From the NCBI RefSeq assembly GCF_902859595.1, contig NZ_CADIJQ010000004.1:186001-250000 (forward strand): DNA of 64,000 bases. The letters are read 5' to 3'. The position numbers and the translations under genes are program-made. Under the pieces are notes generated by a model, which saw nothing but the letters and a program-made list of their open reading frames with translations, searched no databases and was not told the origin of the DNA. Numbering within the stretch: the first letter of the stretch is position 1; each line of letters begins with the position of its first letter. The stretch comes from Achromobacter kerstersii. GTDB taxonomy: Bacteria; Pseudomonadota; Gammaproteobacteria; Burkholderiales; Burkholderiaceae_B. Shown here one piece after another: positions 44,189 to 53,916 of this stretch.

Positions 44189-45238
44189 TCAAGGCGCCGG
44201 ATTCGGATAGCGCGTGTGGATCGCGTCAATCGCCTTGAGCACGTCCGGCGACAAAGTGACGTCGACGCTGTCGATGTTTTCCTTCAGCTGTTCCAGCGTC
44301 GTCGCACCGATCAGATTGCTGGTGACGAACGGGCGCTGGTTCACCCAGGCCAGCGCCAGGTGCGTCGGCGAGATGCCGTGTTCGCGCGCCAGCGCCACGT
44401 ACTCGCTGGTGGCCGCTTCCGCCTGCGGATTGCTGTAACGCGTGAATCGCGTGTAGCGCGTCAGGCGGGCGCCTTCGGGCCGTGCACCGTTCAGGTACTT
44501 GCCGCAGAGCATGCCCATCGCCAGCGGCGAGTACGCCAGCAGGCCCACGCCTTCGTGGTGCGTGAATTCCGACAGGCCGATTTCGAACACGCGGTTCAAC
44601 AGGCTGTACGCGTTCTGAATCGACACCACGCGCGGCAGGTTCTGGGTATCCGAATGACGCAGGAACTGCGACAGGCCCCACGGCGTTTCATTGGACACGC
44701 CCACGTGGCGCACCTTGCCGGCGCGCACGAAATCCTGCAACACCGACAGGGTCTCTTCGATCGGCACAGTGTGCTCGTCTTCGACCCACGGGTAATTCAG
44801 CTGGCCGAACGTGGCGGTGGTGCGGTCGGGCCAGTGCAGCTGATACAGGTCCAGGTAATCCGTCTGCAAGCGCTTCAGGCTGGCGTCCAGCGCTTCGGTC
44901 AGGTTCTTGCGGTCCAGGAAGGTCTTGCCATCGCGGATGTGGCCGGGGCGTTTGGGGTCGCGCACCGGGCCGGCCACCTTGCTGGCCAGCACGATGTCCT
45001 GGCGGCGCTTGCGCTTCGCGAGCCACGTGCCGATATAGGTTTCGGTCAGGCCCTGGGTTTCGGGCTTGGGCGGCACCGGGTACATTTCGGCCACGTCGAC
45101 CAGGTTGACGCCGCGCGACAGCGCGTAGTCCAGTTGTTGATGAGCGTCGGCCTCGGTATTTTGTTCGCCCCAGGTCATGGTGCCCAATCCAATCAGGCTG
45201 ACATCCAGGTCGGTACGGCCGAGTTTGCGGGTTTTCAA
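44189..45238 (-). CDS. Aldo/keto reductase (Tas-like)
   Basis: A 349-residue NADP(H)-dependent aldo/keto reductase similar to E. coli Tas. The catalytic tetrad is in place: Asp and Tyr in NLVDVAEMYPVPPKPETQG, Lys in IVLASKVAG and His in LYQLHWPDRT. The phosphate-binding C terminus has IGATTLEQLKENI. Tas-type enzymes reduce aldehydes of unclear identity. It is the first gene of a two-gene unit with the lipoprotein. Confidence 0.9.
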   Translation of the reverse strand: MKTRKLGRTDLDVSLIGLGTMTWGEQNTEADAHQQLDYALSRGVNLVDVAEMYPVPPKPETQGLTETYIGTWLAKRKRRQDIVLASKVAGPVRDPKRPGHIRDGKTFLDRKNLTEALDASLKRLQTDYLDLYQLHWPDRTTATFGQLNYPWVEDEHTVPIEETLSVLQDFVRAGKVRHVGVSNETPWGLSQFLRHSDTQNLPRVVSIQNAYSLLNRVFEIGLSEFTHHEGVGLLAYSPLAMGMLCGKYLNGARPEGARLTRYTRFTRYSNPQAEAATSEYVALAREHGISPTHLALAWVNQRPFVTSNLIGATTLEQLKENIDSVDVTLSPDVLKAIDAIHTRYPNPAP

Positions 45239-45382
45239 GTTCTGCTCCGTGCGGGGTCTTTAGAGAGGAACCGACACCTTACCGCAAGTACTTGGCGTTT
45301 CGCTGACAGAATCAGGGCATCCGGCAGCTTGCCACCCGCCCGCAAATCCGCATACGCTGGCCTCTTCGCGACGGGGAGCGCC

Positions 45383-46159
45383 ATGCTCAGGAACTTCGAC
45401 GAGTCTTATCTCTTCTTCATCGGCGTCATCGTTTTCCTGGGCATCATCGAGCTCTGCTTCCGGCTGGGCCTGCACCAGCGCAAGCCCGGCGATGAAACGC
45501 ACCGCACGCACATCACCGCCCTGCAAACCGCCCTGCTCGGCCTGCTGGCTTTGCTGCTGGGCTTTACCTTTGCGATGTCGGTCACGCGCTTCGAGGCGCG
45601 CAAGAACCTGGTGCTGGAAGAAGCCAACGCCGTGGGCAACGCGTACTGGCGTTCGCAGCTGATTGCGCCGTCCGCACGGGCGCAGGTGCCGAAGCTGCTG
45701 CTGGAATACACGAAGGCGGCGCTGGAGCTGCATGACGCGGAAAACGACGCTCCGCGCTTTGACGCCGCCAGCGCCACGTCACGCCGCATCGAACGCCAGA
45801 TTCGCGCCCTGGCCGCCGCCACCGCCGACAACCCGCCCGCCGTGTCGACCATCATGTTCATTCAGGCCATCAACGAGATGGCGCAGATCAACGAGAAGCG
45901 CCGCGTGGCGCTTGAAAACCACGTGCCCGAGCCGGTGTTCTATTTGCTGTTCATCGTCAGCGGGGGGGCCGTGGCGTTCATTGCGTACGGCACGGGCTTG
46001 CATGGGCGCAGGCGCTTGATTTCAACCGGTCTGTTTGCCGCGCTGATTGCGTTGGTGCTGACGTTTATCGTCGACATTGATCAGCCGGGAACCGGCGTGA
46101 TCCAGGTCAATCAGGAAAGCATGGAGCGGATGCAGAAGACGCTGGAGCAGGAAATGTAG
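45383..46159 (+). CDS. DUF4239-like membrane protein
   Basis: A 258-residue protein with about four membrane helices: YLFFIGVIVFLGIIELCF at the start, ALQTALLGLLALLLGFTFAM next, and two near the end. Between them is a cytoplasmic part with RRIERQIRAL. The helix-ALLGLLALLLGFTF-SxxxF pattern and the EANAIGxAYWR-like EANAVGNAYWR match the bestrophin-like DUF4239 family as I remember it. Channel activity is not established. GGGGAG precedes the ATG. Confidence 0.72.
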   Translation: MLRNFDESYLFFIGVIVFLGIIELCFRLGLHQRKPGDETHRTHITALQTALLGLLALLLGFTFAMSVTRFEARKNLVLEEANAVGNAYWRSQLIAPSARAQVPKLLLEYTKAALELHDAENDAPRFDAASATSRRIERQIRALAAATADNPPAVSTIMFIQAINEMAQINEKRRVALENHVPEPVFYLLFIVSGGAVAFIAYGTGLHGRRRLISTGLFAALIALVLTFIVDIDQPGTGVIQVNQESMERMQKTLEQEM

Positions 46160-46225
46160 CGAAGGGTTCCGGGCGTGCGGCGAGTCCAAGATATAGGGAA
46201 TCCGCGCTTCCAGCTCGTCCGGCCT

Positions 46226-46675
46226 TCAGAACACGTACTCCAGCACCTCGTCGCCCGCGGCGTCGAACGTACCCGTCGAGCGCCATCCCAAGTGGCGATA
46301 GAAACCGTAAGACCGCACGGCAGGGTCCGTGGCGCACCCCAGGAACAATCGCTTGAAACCCAGCTGACGCAGCGCGTCGCGGGTCATGTGCAAGACGGTC
46401 TTCCCCACCCCGCGCCCTTCGTATTCCGGCAACAGCGCCAGCACAACGATTTCCCCGGTGTCGCGATGCCCGAAGCAATAGCCGGCAAGCCTGCTGCCGT
46501 CCAGCGCGACAAAGCCGGGATACAAGCCCGCTTCAATCCCCACACTCCACGTTTCGCAAGTGATGCCGGCGTCGGCGAGCTGCGCTTCGGTGACGGCGTT
46601 CTCGCGGGTTCGGGTGCGCAGCGCGATGCAATCGGCGGCGTCTTCGGGAATGGCGGGGCGGTAGGTGATGGTCAT
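46226..46675 (-). CDS. GNAT-family acetyltransferase
   Basis: A 149-residue single-domain N-acetyltransferase. The acetyl-CoA motif region reads IVVLALLPEYEGRGVGKTVL, followed by LFLGCATDPAVRSYGFYRHLGW, the usual C-terminal motif B. The substrate is unknown. It is transcribed in the same direction as the downstream-lying uvrA-like gene, 31 bases behind its end, and may be read from that transcript. Confidence 0.87.
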   Translation of the reverse strand: MTITYRPAIPEDAADCIALRTRTRENAVTEAQLADAGITCETWSVGIEAGLYPGFVALDGSRLAGYCFGHRDTGEIVVLALLPEYEGRGVGKTVLHMTRDALRQLGFKRLFLGCATDPAVRSYGFYRHLGWRSTGTFDAAGDEVLEYVF

Positions 46676-46706
46676 GTTGGCAAGGATACGGCTAAAGAAA
46701 AACGCG

Positions 46707-49235
46707 TCAACCGCCCCCCAGCATCCGCTTCAAAAACGGCGCCGTCACGCCCTTGCCTTGACGGCTGACGGACTCGGGGGGTCCTTCGGCGACGATGTGT
46801 CCGCCCTCTTCGCCTGCGCCAGGGCCCACGTCGATCATCCAGTCGCTGCCGGCGACCACGCGCAGGTCGTGTTCGACGACGACGACGGTGTTGCCGGCGT
46901 CGACCAGGCCGTGCAGTTGCGCCATCAGCTTATCCACATCCGCCGCGTGCAGGCCGGTGGTGGGTTCGTCCAGGACGTACAGCGTGTTGCCACGCTGGCT
47001 GCGTTGCAGCTCGGTCGCTAACTTGATGCGCTGCGCTTCGCCGCCAGACAATTCGGTAGCGGGCTGACCCAGGCGCAAATAGCCCAGGCCGATCTCGTGC
47101 AGCAGCGTCAGCGGACGGTGCACCACGGGTTCTTCTTTGAAGAAGGCCAACGCCTCGTCGACCGTCATCGCCAGCACTTGCGCGATGTTGCGGCCGTTCC
47201 ATTCGATCTCAAGCGTCTTGGCGTTGTAGCGGCTGCCGTGGCACGTTGGGCATGGCGCGTAGACACTCGGCATGAACAGCAGTTCGACGTGGACGAAGCC
47301 TTCGCCCTCGCAGGTTTCGCAGCGGCCTTGCGCCACGTTGAACGAGAAGCGGCCGGCGCTGTAGCGGCGCGACTTGGCTTTCTTCGTCTCGGCGAACAGT
47401 TTGCGGACGTGGTCGAACAGGCCCGTGTAGGTCGCCAGATTCGAACGCGGCGTGCGGCCGATGGGCTTCTGATCCACGTTCACCAGCCGCTTGATCGCGT
47501 CAACGCCCGCGTCGATCCGGCCCGTCGTGCGCGCCACGCTGCCCGGTTGCGGCACGTCGCCTTCGGCGTCTTCGGCCACCGGTTCGTGGCCCAGATGTTC
47601 ACCCACCAGTTCCACCAGCGCCTGGCTGACCAAGCTGGATTTGCCCGAGCCCGACACCCCCGTCACCGCCGTGAAGGCGCCCAACGGAAAACGCGCGTCG
47701 ATGCCATGCAGGTTGTTGCGATGGATGCCACGCAACGACAGCCATCCTGCGGGTTCGCGCGGCGTCTTGCGCACAGGAGCCGGCGCGCCAAACAAATAGC
47801 GCGCCGTGAGCGACGCGGCCACCTTGCGCAGGCCATCAGGCGGGCCGCTGTACAGCACTTGGCCGCCGTGCTGGCCCGCGCCGGGGCCCACGTCCACCAG
47901 CCAGTCCGCGCGGCGCAGCGTCTCCAGGTCGTGTTCGACGACAAAGAGCGTATTGCCCGCGGCCTTCAATTGATCCAGCGCGCGATGCAAGGCCTGCCCG
48001 TCGGCAGGATGCAAGCCGGCCGACGGTTCATCCAGCACATACACCACGCCAAACAGATTCGAGCGGATCTGCGTAGCCAGCCGCAAGCGTTGCAGTTCGC
48101 CCGGCGACAAGGTGGGCGTGGACCTGTCCATCGCCAGATAGCCCAGACCCAGCGCCTGCAAGGTGCTGATGCGCTCAACCAGGTCTTGCGACAGCCGTTG
48201 CGCGGCGATGCGCTTTTCTGGCGACATATCCGGCTGATCGACGCTGCCTTGGGCGGCCGGCGTCAGGGCCTCTGCGATGCGGGTAAGCGGCAGTTGCGTC
48301 AGCGTGCCGATGTCCATGCCCGCGAAGGTCACCGACAAGGCCTCGCGTTTCAAGCGCCGCCCGCCACACACGGGGCAAGGCGTGCCCGTCAGAAAACGCG
48401 CCACGCGCTTTTTCATCATGGCGCTTTGCGTCGTCGCGAAGGTGTGCATCACATACCGGCGCGCACCGGTGTAGGTGCCCATGTAGCTGGGTTCCTGCTT
48501 GGCGCGCACGGCCGCGCGGGTCTCGGCGGGCGTGAAGCCGGCATAGACAGGCGCCGTCGGCTGCTCGTCGGTGTACAGAATCCAGTCGCGGTCTTTCTTG
48601 GGCAGGTCGCGCCACGGCTTGTCCACGTCGTAGCCCAGCGTGACCAGGATGTCGCGCAGGTTCTGTCCGTGCCAGGCGGGCGGCCAGGACGCAATGGCGC
48701 GCTCGCGGATGGTCAGCGACGGGTCGGGCACCATGGATTGCTCGGTCACGTCGTACACATGGCCCAAGCCGTGGCAATTCGGGCAGGCGCCCTGCGGCGT
48801 GTTGGGCGAGAAGTCTTCCGCGTACAGCATGGGCTGACGCGCCGGGTAGGTGCCGGCGCGGGAATACAGCATGCGCAACATGCTGGACAGCGTCGTGATG
48901 CTGCCGACCGTCGACCGCACATTCGGCGTGCCGCGCTGCTGCTGCAAGGCCACGGCGGGCGGCAAGCCCTCGATGGCGTCAACGTCGGGCACACCCACCT
49001 GATCGATCAGGCGGCGAGCATACGGGGACAAGGACTCCAGGTAGCGCCGCTGCGCTTCGGCGTACAGCGTGCCGAACGCCAACGACGATTTGCCCGACCC
49101 GGATACCCCCGAGAACACGACGAGCGCGTCTCTCGGGATATCCACATCGACGTTCTTCAGGTTGTGTTCACGCGCGCCCCGAACGCGAATACAAGCGTCG
49201 GCGCGCAGTTTGGCGGAGTTCTTTCGCTGGCTCAT
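46707..49235 (-). CDS. UvrA-like ABC ATPase, short class lacking the UvrB-binding region
   Basis: An 842-residue paralogue of UvrA (about 940 residues in the canonical form). It has two ATPase halves (GVSGSGKSS near residue 43 and again near 500), three Cys-rich clusters (CPNCHGLG, CPVCGGRR and CETCEGEG with CPTCHG) and two signatures. The first signature reads LSPGELQRLRLA instead of LSGGE; the second is canonical. After RSTVGSITTLSSMLRMLYSR it passes almost directly to the GACPNCHGLG cluster, so the UvrB-binding and adjoining region is missing. Such UvrA2-type proteins are linked to drug tolerance rather than core excision repair. Confidence 0.88.
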   Translation of the reverse strand: MSQRKNSAKLRADACIRVRGAREHNLKNVDVDIPRDALVVFSGVSGSGKSSLAFGTLYAEAQRRYLESLSPYARRLIDQVGVPDVDAIEGLPPAVALQQQRGTPNVRSTVGSITTLSSMLRMLYSRAGTYPARQPMLYAEDFSPNTPQGACPNCHGLGHVYDVTEQSMVPDPSLTIRERAIASWPPAWHGQNLRDILVTLGYDVDKPWRDLPKKDRDWILYTDEQPTAPVYAGFTPAETRAAVRAKQEPSYMGTYTGARRYVMHTFATTQSAMMKKRVARFLTGTPCPVCGGRRLKREALSVTFAGMDIGTLTQLPLTRIAEALTPAAQGSVDQPDMSPEKRIAAQRLSQDLVERISTLQALGLGYLAMDRSTPTLSPGELQRLRLATQIRSNLFGVVYVLDEPSAGLHPADGQALHRALDQLKAAGNTLFVVEHDLETLRRADWLVDVGPGAGQHGGQVLYSGPPDGLRKVAASLTARYLFGAPAPVRKTPREPAGWLSLRGIHRNNLHGIDARFPLGAFTAVTGVSGSGKSSLVSQALVELVGEHLGHEPVAEDAEGDVPQPGSVARTTGRIDAGVDAIKRLVNVDQKPIGRTPRSNLATYTGLFDHVRKLFAETKKAKSRRYSAGRFSFNVAQGRCETCEGEGFVHVELLFMPSVYAPCPTCHGSRYNAKTLEIEWNGRNIAQVLAMTVDEALAFFKEEPVVHRPLTLLHEIGLGYLRLGQPATELSGGEAQRIKLATELQRSQRGNTLYVLDEPTTGLHAADVDKLMAQLHGLVDAGNTVVVVEHDLRVVAGSDWMIDVGPGAGEEGGHIVAEGPPESVSRQGKGVTAPFLKRMLGGG

Positions 49236-49287
49236 GGAGCCATGATAATGGACGCGCCAGGGGCCGCTTTATGGCCGATTGCCGGCC

Positions 49288-50832
49288 TTACCCCTGCCTC
49301 AGCGCCGCCACCGACTCCGCCAGGTCCAGATACCGGCGGCGCATCAGGGCATCGACCTGGTCGCGCGGGTCGCGGCTGTTCTTGTCAGGTTCGTCCAGAT
49401 TCGCCGCTTTGAACAGCGGCAACAAATCACGCGTGAACGAATCCACCGTTGGGTTAACGGTGTGGTCCACCAGCTCGCCTTGCACATACTTCGACACTTG
49501 CATGGACAGGTTGCGCGTCTGGCTCAACGTTGCCGACGCCAGCACGCCACGCTCAAAGCGAAGGTCCGTCTGACTGCGGGTAGTGTCATCGATCTGATAG
49601 TAAAGATAGTTCTGTGAAGACTTGTCCGTCGTTAGCGCCAACTTCACATCGGGTGTCAATGATCGATGAAAACTGGCCTTCAGCGATGACTGCTGATCCT
49701 GCGACACGACCTGATTCCAACGGGCCTGGCCCGCGACACGGCTATTCTGCGATACCTGGAACGAGAATCCGTCGACCTCTTCGCGGCGCCCCGGATTGAT
49801 CGCTTGCGTGACCTGCTTGATGGACGCCGAAAAGTCCGCCAGCCCGGACAACAGGCTGCGATGCGCATCCGACGACGGCACGCGAACGACAGTGCCCTCC
49901 GGTTGCGAACGCTGCGCCTGCGCCGCGCCGTAGCTGCTGTGCACGGTGGCAAACGCGTCCTTGAACAACGACATCAACGCGGCGTCGCCGTCGCCACGGC
50001 TGCGGGCGGCGTCGAATTGCTGCAGATATTTGTTGACCGCCGCCGCCTGTTGTTCCGCCGTGCCGAAGGTGGCGGCCTTGGTCAGGTCTGCGCTGACCTT
50101 GATGTCTCCGTCTGGCCCCGACACCATCAGCGACCGTTGCGTGCTGTCAGCCAGAAATTCAATGGTCTGCACCGCCAAGCCGTTGGCTTGCGTGGTCGCG
50201 CGCAGATTGACCGACGACAGCAAGGACGTATCCATGTCCGCCAGACCCGCCAGCGCCAGACGGGGAGGCACCAGGGCCAAGCCGTCCAGCGCGTCCTGGA
50301 ACGCGCCGGACAAATCCGCGATCGCATTGCGCTCATCTTCGGTCAGCGCGCCTTCGGTCACGTCGATCTGCACCGCCATGCCTTCGGCGCCGCTCTTGAG
50401 CGTGATATCGACCTTGGCGCCGCTGGCCGTGGTCATTTGAAGCGACACCGTATTGGTTGCCTGCAACGACGCCGCCGAAGCCGTGCCCGATACGCCTTGC
50501 GCCTGCACGTCCTGGCGCGCCGGCGCCCATTGAGAATAGTTGCCGCCTTCAGTGCGAAACCGGCTCAGCAGCGCCACGCCCACACCCGAGAATGGGTTGC
50601 CGGCGCCGCGCGACGCCACATTCCTGGCCATCACCACCGAGACGGCGTCGTTGACCGCCCCCGTCTCCGTATACGTCGACGCGCTGGCGCCCGACGGGCT
50701 CTGGCCCAGCAACACCGAGGTAGATGCGGGCGCGATGCTCGGCACCTGAGGGGAGGCTGCGCGCGAAATGAGGGTGTCCGTACTGAGCGGGGTGACGCTC
50801 TGCACGCCTCCCAGTGAGCTGATGGTAGTCAT
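49288..50832 (-). CDS. Unrecognised 514-residue protein
   Basis: A protein I do not recognise. The first 100 residues are rich in Ser, Thr, Ala and Gly (SLGGVQSVTPLSTDTLISRA). A middle region has amphipathic helices (ALTEDERNAIADLSGAFQDALDGLAL). The C-terminal part has alternating patterns such as FSFQVSQNSRVAGQARWNQ and SLKASFHRSLTPDVKLALTT, suggesting beta-structure. No signal peptide or membrane helix was found. The N terminus resembles those of type III- or flagellar-type exported proteins, but that is only an impression. Confidence 0.6.
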   Translation of the reverse strand: MTTISSLGGVQSVTPLSTDTLISRAASPQVPSIAPASTSVLLGQSPSGASASTYTETGAVNDAVSVVMARNVASRGAGNPFSGVGVALLSRFRTEGGNYSQWAPARQDVQAQGVSGTASAASLQATNTVSLQMTTASGAKVDITLKSGAEGMAVQIDVTEGALTEDERNAIADLSGAFQDALDGLALVPPRLALAGLADMDTSLLSSVNLRATTQANGLAVQTIEFLADSTQRSLMVSGPDGDIKVSADLTKAATFGTAEQQAAAVNKYLQQFDAARSRGDGDAALMSLFKDAFATVHSSYGAAQAQRSQPEGTVVRVPSSDAHRSLLSGLADFSASIKQVTQAINPGRREEVDGFSFQVSQNSRVAGQARWNQVVSQDQQSSLKASFHRSLTPDVKLALTTDKSSQNYLYYQIDDTTRSQTDLRFERGVLASATLSQTRNLSMQVSKYVQGELVDHTVNPTVDSFTRDLLPLFKAANLDEPDKNSRDPRDQVDALMRRRYLDLAESVAALRQG

Positions 50833-50924
50833 GGCGGCGATGGAATCCTGGCGCTTGATGCAGTGCCCGGTTTAACGGCACGAAAGCCGAAAAGTTAAGG
50901 GGCGAGCGGGTTACGCCGATCCGA

Positions 50925-51731
50925 TCAAACGCCGCGCTGATCCAAAAACGCGCCCACCGCCTCCAGCACAACGTCCTCGCGCTCGCGATGCGGCACGTGG
51001 CCGCATCCGGGCAACGGCAGCATGGCCGACGGGCCGCCCGCCAGCGCCACCAGCTTTTCGGGATGGCGCATGGACCCGTACTCATCGTTTTCGCCATGGA
51101 TGGCCAACAGCGGCACGGTCAGGCGCGGCAAGGTCGTGTCCAGATTCCAGCCGGCGAATTCCGCCGACAGCCAGGTCTGCACCCAGGCGTCCAGCACCCA
51201 TTGCGCTTTCTCGCCGTGGTAACGCTTCAAGCGGTCCAGTTGGGCGGGGTCGCGGAACTGCTCGCCGGCCACGCGGATGCCTTGCAGCGTGCGGTCTTCG
51301 ACGAATTCCTGGGCAGATTCCGTAATGACGCCGATGCAGCGGCCGGGATACGCTGCCGCAATGGATACCGACATGCCGCCGCCCACGCTATGGCCGAAGA
51401 CGATAAAGCGGGTCAGCTTGAAATGGTCGACAAGTGCGGCGAAGGCGTCTTGCGCTTCGCTGGCGACAAAGTCCGGTAGCAGGCGGTGGGGGTTCGGGTC
51501 AGATTGGCCGAAGCCCAGCCGGTCATAGGCGATGACGGTGCGGCCGGTGGCCTGCGCCAGCTTGGCGGGAAAGTCGCGCCACAAGTCCACACTGCCCAGC
51601 GAGTCATGCAGCAGGATGATCGGGGCGCCCTCGCCTTGCGGCGAACCCGGCCAGCGCCGGGCGTGGACCCGGCCGTGGGCGGTCGGGATCAGCGTGTCTT
51701 CAGGCGCGCGAGCGGCGGGGTCGGCCATCAT
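50925..51731 (-). CDS. Alpha/beta hydrolase
   Basis: A 268-residue alpha/beta-hydrolase-fold enzyme. The oxyanion-hole region is PIILLHDSLGSVDLWRDFPA, and the nucleophile elbow is FGHSVGGGMS. The acid probably lies in HGENDEYGS and the catalytic His in GCGHVPHRERED. This is the layout of many esterases, dehalogenases and C-C hydrolases, and the substrate is unknown. The start could be either of two adjacent ATG codons. The gene has no obvious operon partner. Confidence 0.87.
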   Translation of the reverse strand: MMADPAARAPEDTLIPTAHGRVHARRWPGSPQGEGAPIILLHDSLGSVDLWRDFPAKLAQATGRTVIAYDRLGFGQSDPNPHRLLPDFVASEAQDAFAALVDHFKLTRFIVFGHSVGGGMSVSIAAAYPGRCIGVITESAQEFVEDRTLQGIRVAGEQFRDPAQLDRLKRYHGEKAQWVLDAWVQTWLSAEFAGWNLDTTLPRLTVPLLAIHGENDEYGSMRHPEKLVALAGGPSAMLPLPGCGHVPHREREDVVLEAVGAFLDQRGV

Positions 51732-51823
51732 TCATCCTCTGTTCAGTCCATGGGCTTCGCAGATTCTGCTGCCTTCCGGGCTGGCAGGCAACTGCCGCCC
51801 GGATGACGCGATGGCCGCGCCGG

Positions 51824-53683
51824 TCAGTACGCCGAGGCGGTCTGCGGCAGGGCCAGCATTTTCTGGCCCGCCGCGTGCGTGTCGCCACGCAGCTTGAACA
51901 GGCCCACCGTGTCGGCCAGCACACGCGCCTGGTCGCTCAGCATGGCGGACGCCGCGGCAGATTCCTCCACCAGCGCCGCGTTCTGCTGCGTGGCCTGGTC
52001 CATGTCGGCCACGCTGCGGTCGATCTGGCTGATGCCCACGCTTTGCTCCGTCATCGCGCCGTGGATTTCGGTGACCAGGCGCTGCACGCGGGCGATGCCG
52101 TCCACGATCTCGCCCATGGTCGAACCCGCAGCCTGCACGCGTTCAGTACCGCTCTTGACGTTCTCGACCGACGCCTGGATCAGCGTGCGGATTTCCTGCG
52201 CGGACGCCGCGCTGCGTTGGGCCAGCGTGCGCACCTCGCCCGCCACCACCGCAAAGCCGCGGCCCTGCTCACCTGCGCGCGCGGCTTCCACCGCGGCGTT
52301 CAGCGCCAGGATGTTGGTCTGGAAGGCGATGCTGTCGATCACGCTGATGATTTCGGTGATGCGTTGCGACGACTGCGAAATGGCGCTCATCGTCGTCACA
52401 GCATCCGTCACCACCTTGCCGCCGCGTTCAGCAGCCGAGCTGGCTTCGGTGGCCAGACGCGTGGCGTGTTCGGCGGCTTCTTCGGTCTGGCGCACGCTGG
52501 AGGTCAGCTGCGTCAACGCAGATGACGTTTCCTGCAAGGAGCCTGCCGACGTTTCGGTACGCTGCGACAAGTCGCGGTTGCCCATGTCGATTTCGCTGGT
52601 AGCGGCCGACATCGAGTGCACGCCCGACCGCACTTCCAACATCACATGGCTGATTTTGTCGACAAACGCGTTGAACGACGCCGAGATCTGCGCCACTTCG
52701 TCATGGCCCACCACCTCCAGCCGGTGCGTCATGTCGCCGTCACCCGAGCCGATGGTGTCCATGGCGTCGCGCACGGCCGACAGGCGCTTGAAGGCGCGAG
52801 ACGTCGCCACGCTGGAGATCGCCACAGCGGCCAGCGTCAGCACCACCAGCGAAATCAGCGTGGCGTTCAGCACTTGCGTGAGGCCGGCCGTAGCTTCGGC
52901 GCGGTCCAGCGCAATCACGAGCGACCAGTCGGTGCCGGGAATCTGGCGCGCCTTGATCAGTTTCGGCACGCCATCCAGCGCCACCGTGATGGGTTCCGCG
53001 CCGTCATGCGCCATGGCGGCAAGCGCGGCGGGCGTGAGCTCCGGGGCCACGTCGGTGGACGGCTTCAACGCCAGCTTGTCGTTCACATGCGAAATGACCT
53101 GCCCGTCGGTCGCCACCACAAACGCCAGGCTGGACGGCGTGGGACGAATGGCGCGGATGATGCTCTGGATGCCGTCCAGCGGCACGGCGCCGCTCAGCAC
53201 GCCGGTCGTCTGGCCGCCACGAATCATCGGCGCGGTGAAGGCCACATAGAGCTTGCCCGAGGCGGAATCGCCATAGGGCTTGGTGACGGTGAGCTTGCCC
53301 GCGGCCACCGCGCTCTTGTACCAGGGGCGGGCGGTGGGGTCATAGTCGGCTGCGACCTGCGTGGTCGAGAAAAACGTCTTGTCGGACCAGCCGACGGTGG
53401 AAATCGGGAAGCCGTTGGTTTCGCCCATCAGCTTGGTGAAGCCGCGGGGGTCGCCCTTTTCAATGGCGGCGGCGGTGGCGGAGACCGCTTGGGCCTTGTC
53501 CGCCGACCAGCGTTCGATCGCGCTGGCATTGCCGGCGGCGATGGCGTCCAGGTTGCCGGAAATCGTCGCCATCATATTGCTGCGCACGATCTGGTAGGTG
53601 GTTATCCCCGAAAGAACCAGCGCGCCCACCACGGTAAAGCACGAGATCAATAGAATTCGGTTGCGCAACGACGTAATTTTCAT
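51824..53683 (-). CDS. Methyl-accepting chemotaxis protein with Cache sensor
   Basis: A 619-residue chemoreceptor. A first membrane helix (about 10-32) and a second (about 277-300) flank a double-Cache-like periplasmic sensor. The sensor includes [27 protein letters not shown], typical of amino-acid or carboxylate-sensing dCache domains. A HAMP domain and the signalling tip follow: [24 protein letters not shown] near residue 468. It would report to CheA at the cell pole. The C-terminal CheR-binding pentapeptide is not apparent. It is transcribed divergently from the NarL-type regulator. Confidence 0.92.
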   Translation of the reverse strand: MKITSLRNRILLISCFTVVGALVLSGITTYQIVRSNMMATISGNLDAIAAGNASAIERWSADKAQAVSATAAAIEKGDPRGFTKLMGETNGFPISTVGWSDKTFFSTTQVAADYDPTARPWYKSAVAAGKLTVTKPYGDSASGKLYVAFTAPMIRGGQTTGVLSGAVPLDGIQSIIRAIRPTPSSLAFVVATDGQVISHVNDKLALKPSTDVAPELTPAALAAMAHDGAEPITVALDGVPKLIKARQIPGTDWSLVIALDRAEATAGLTQVLNATLISLVVLTLAAVAISSVATSRAFKRLSAVRDAMDTIGSGDGDMTHRLEVVGHDEVAQISASFNAFVDKISHVMLEVRSGVHSMSAATSEIDMGNRDLSQRTETSAGSLQETSSALTQLTSSVRQTEEAAEHATRLATEASSAAERGGKVVTDAVTTMSAISQSSQRITEIISVIDSIAFQTNILALNAAVEAARAGEQGRGFAVVAGEVRTLAQRSAASAQEIRTLIQASVENVKSGTERVQAAGSTMGEIVDGIARVQRLVTEIHGAMTEQSVGISQIDRSVADMDQATQQNAALVEESAAASAMLSDQARVLADTVGLFKLRGDTHAAGQKMLALPQTASAY

Positions 53684-53916
53684 GCCTGCCTTCTTAACCT
53701 GCTTTCGTACAGCCCCCGCCCACGCCGAACGGCGCGGGTATCTGGTCCGCCCAGAAAACCGGCGGCCACGATGGACTTACGGCATACGCGGCGCGGACTT
53801 TAGGGGTAAACACCAATTCCGGGCGTCAAATACCCAGTTCAAGGGATATCCGGGCGCGCGCGCCGACGGCACAATTAGAATCGGTCAATCCTGGCCCTCT
53901 TTCCGCCTTATCTCCT

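Noticed and set aside
44216..45382. A long upstream extension of the DUF4239-like gene opposite the aldo/keto reductase.
   Set aside because: It is an antisense shadow of the reductase; the real start has a ribosome-binding site and matches the first membrane helix.
47097..49412. A very long open frame (771 codons) antisense to the uvrA-like gene.
   Set aside because: It mirrors the GC-rich third-position pattern of the real gene, has no recognisable protein family, and the other strand encodes a clear UvrA paralogue.
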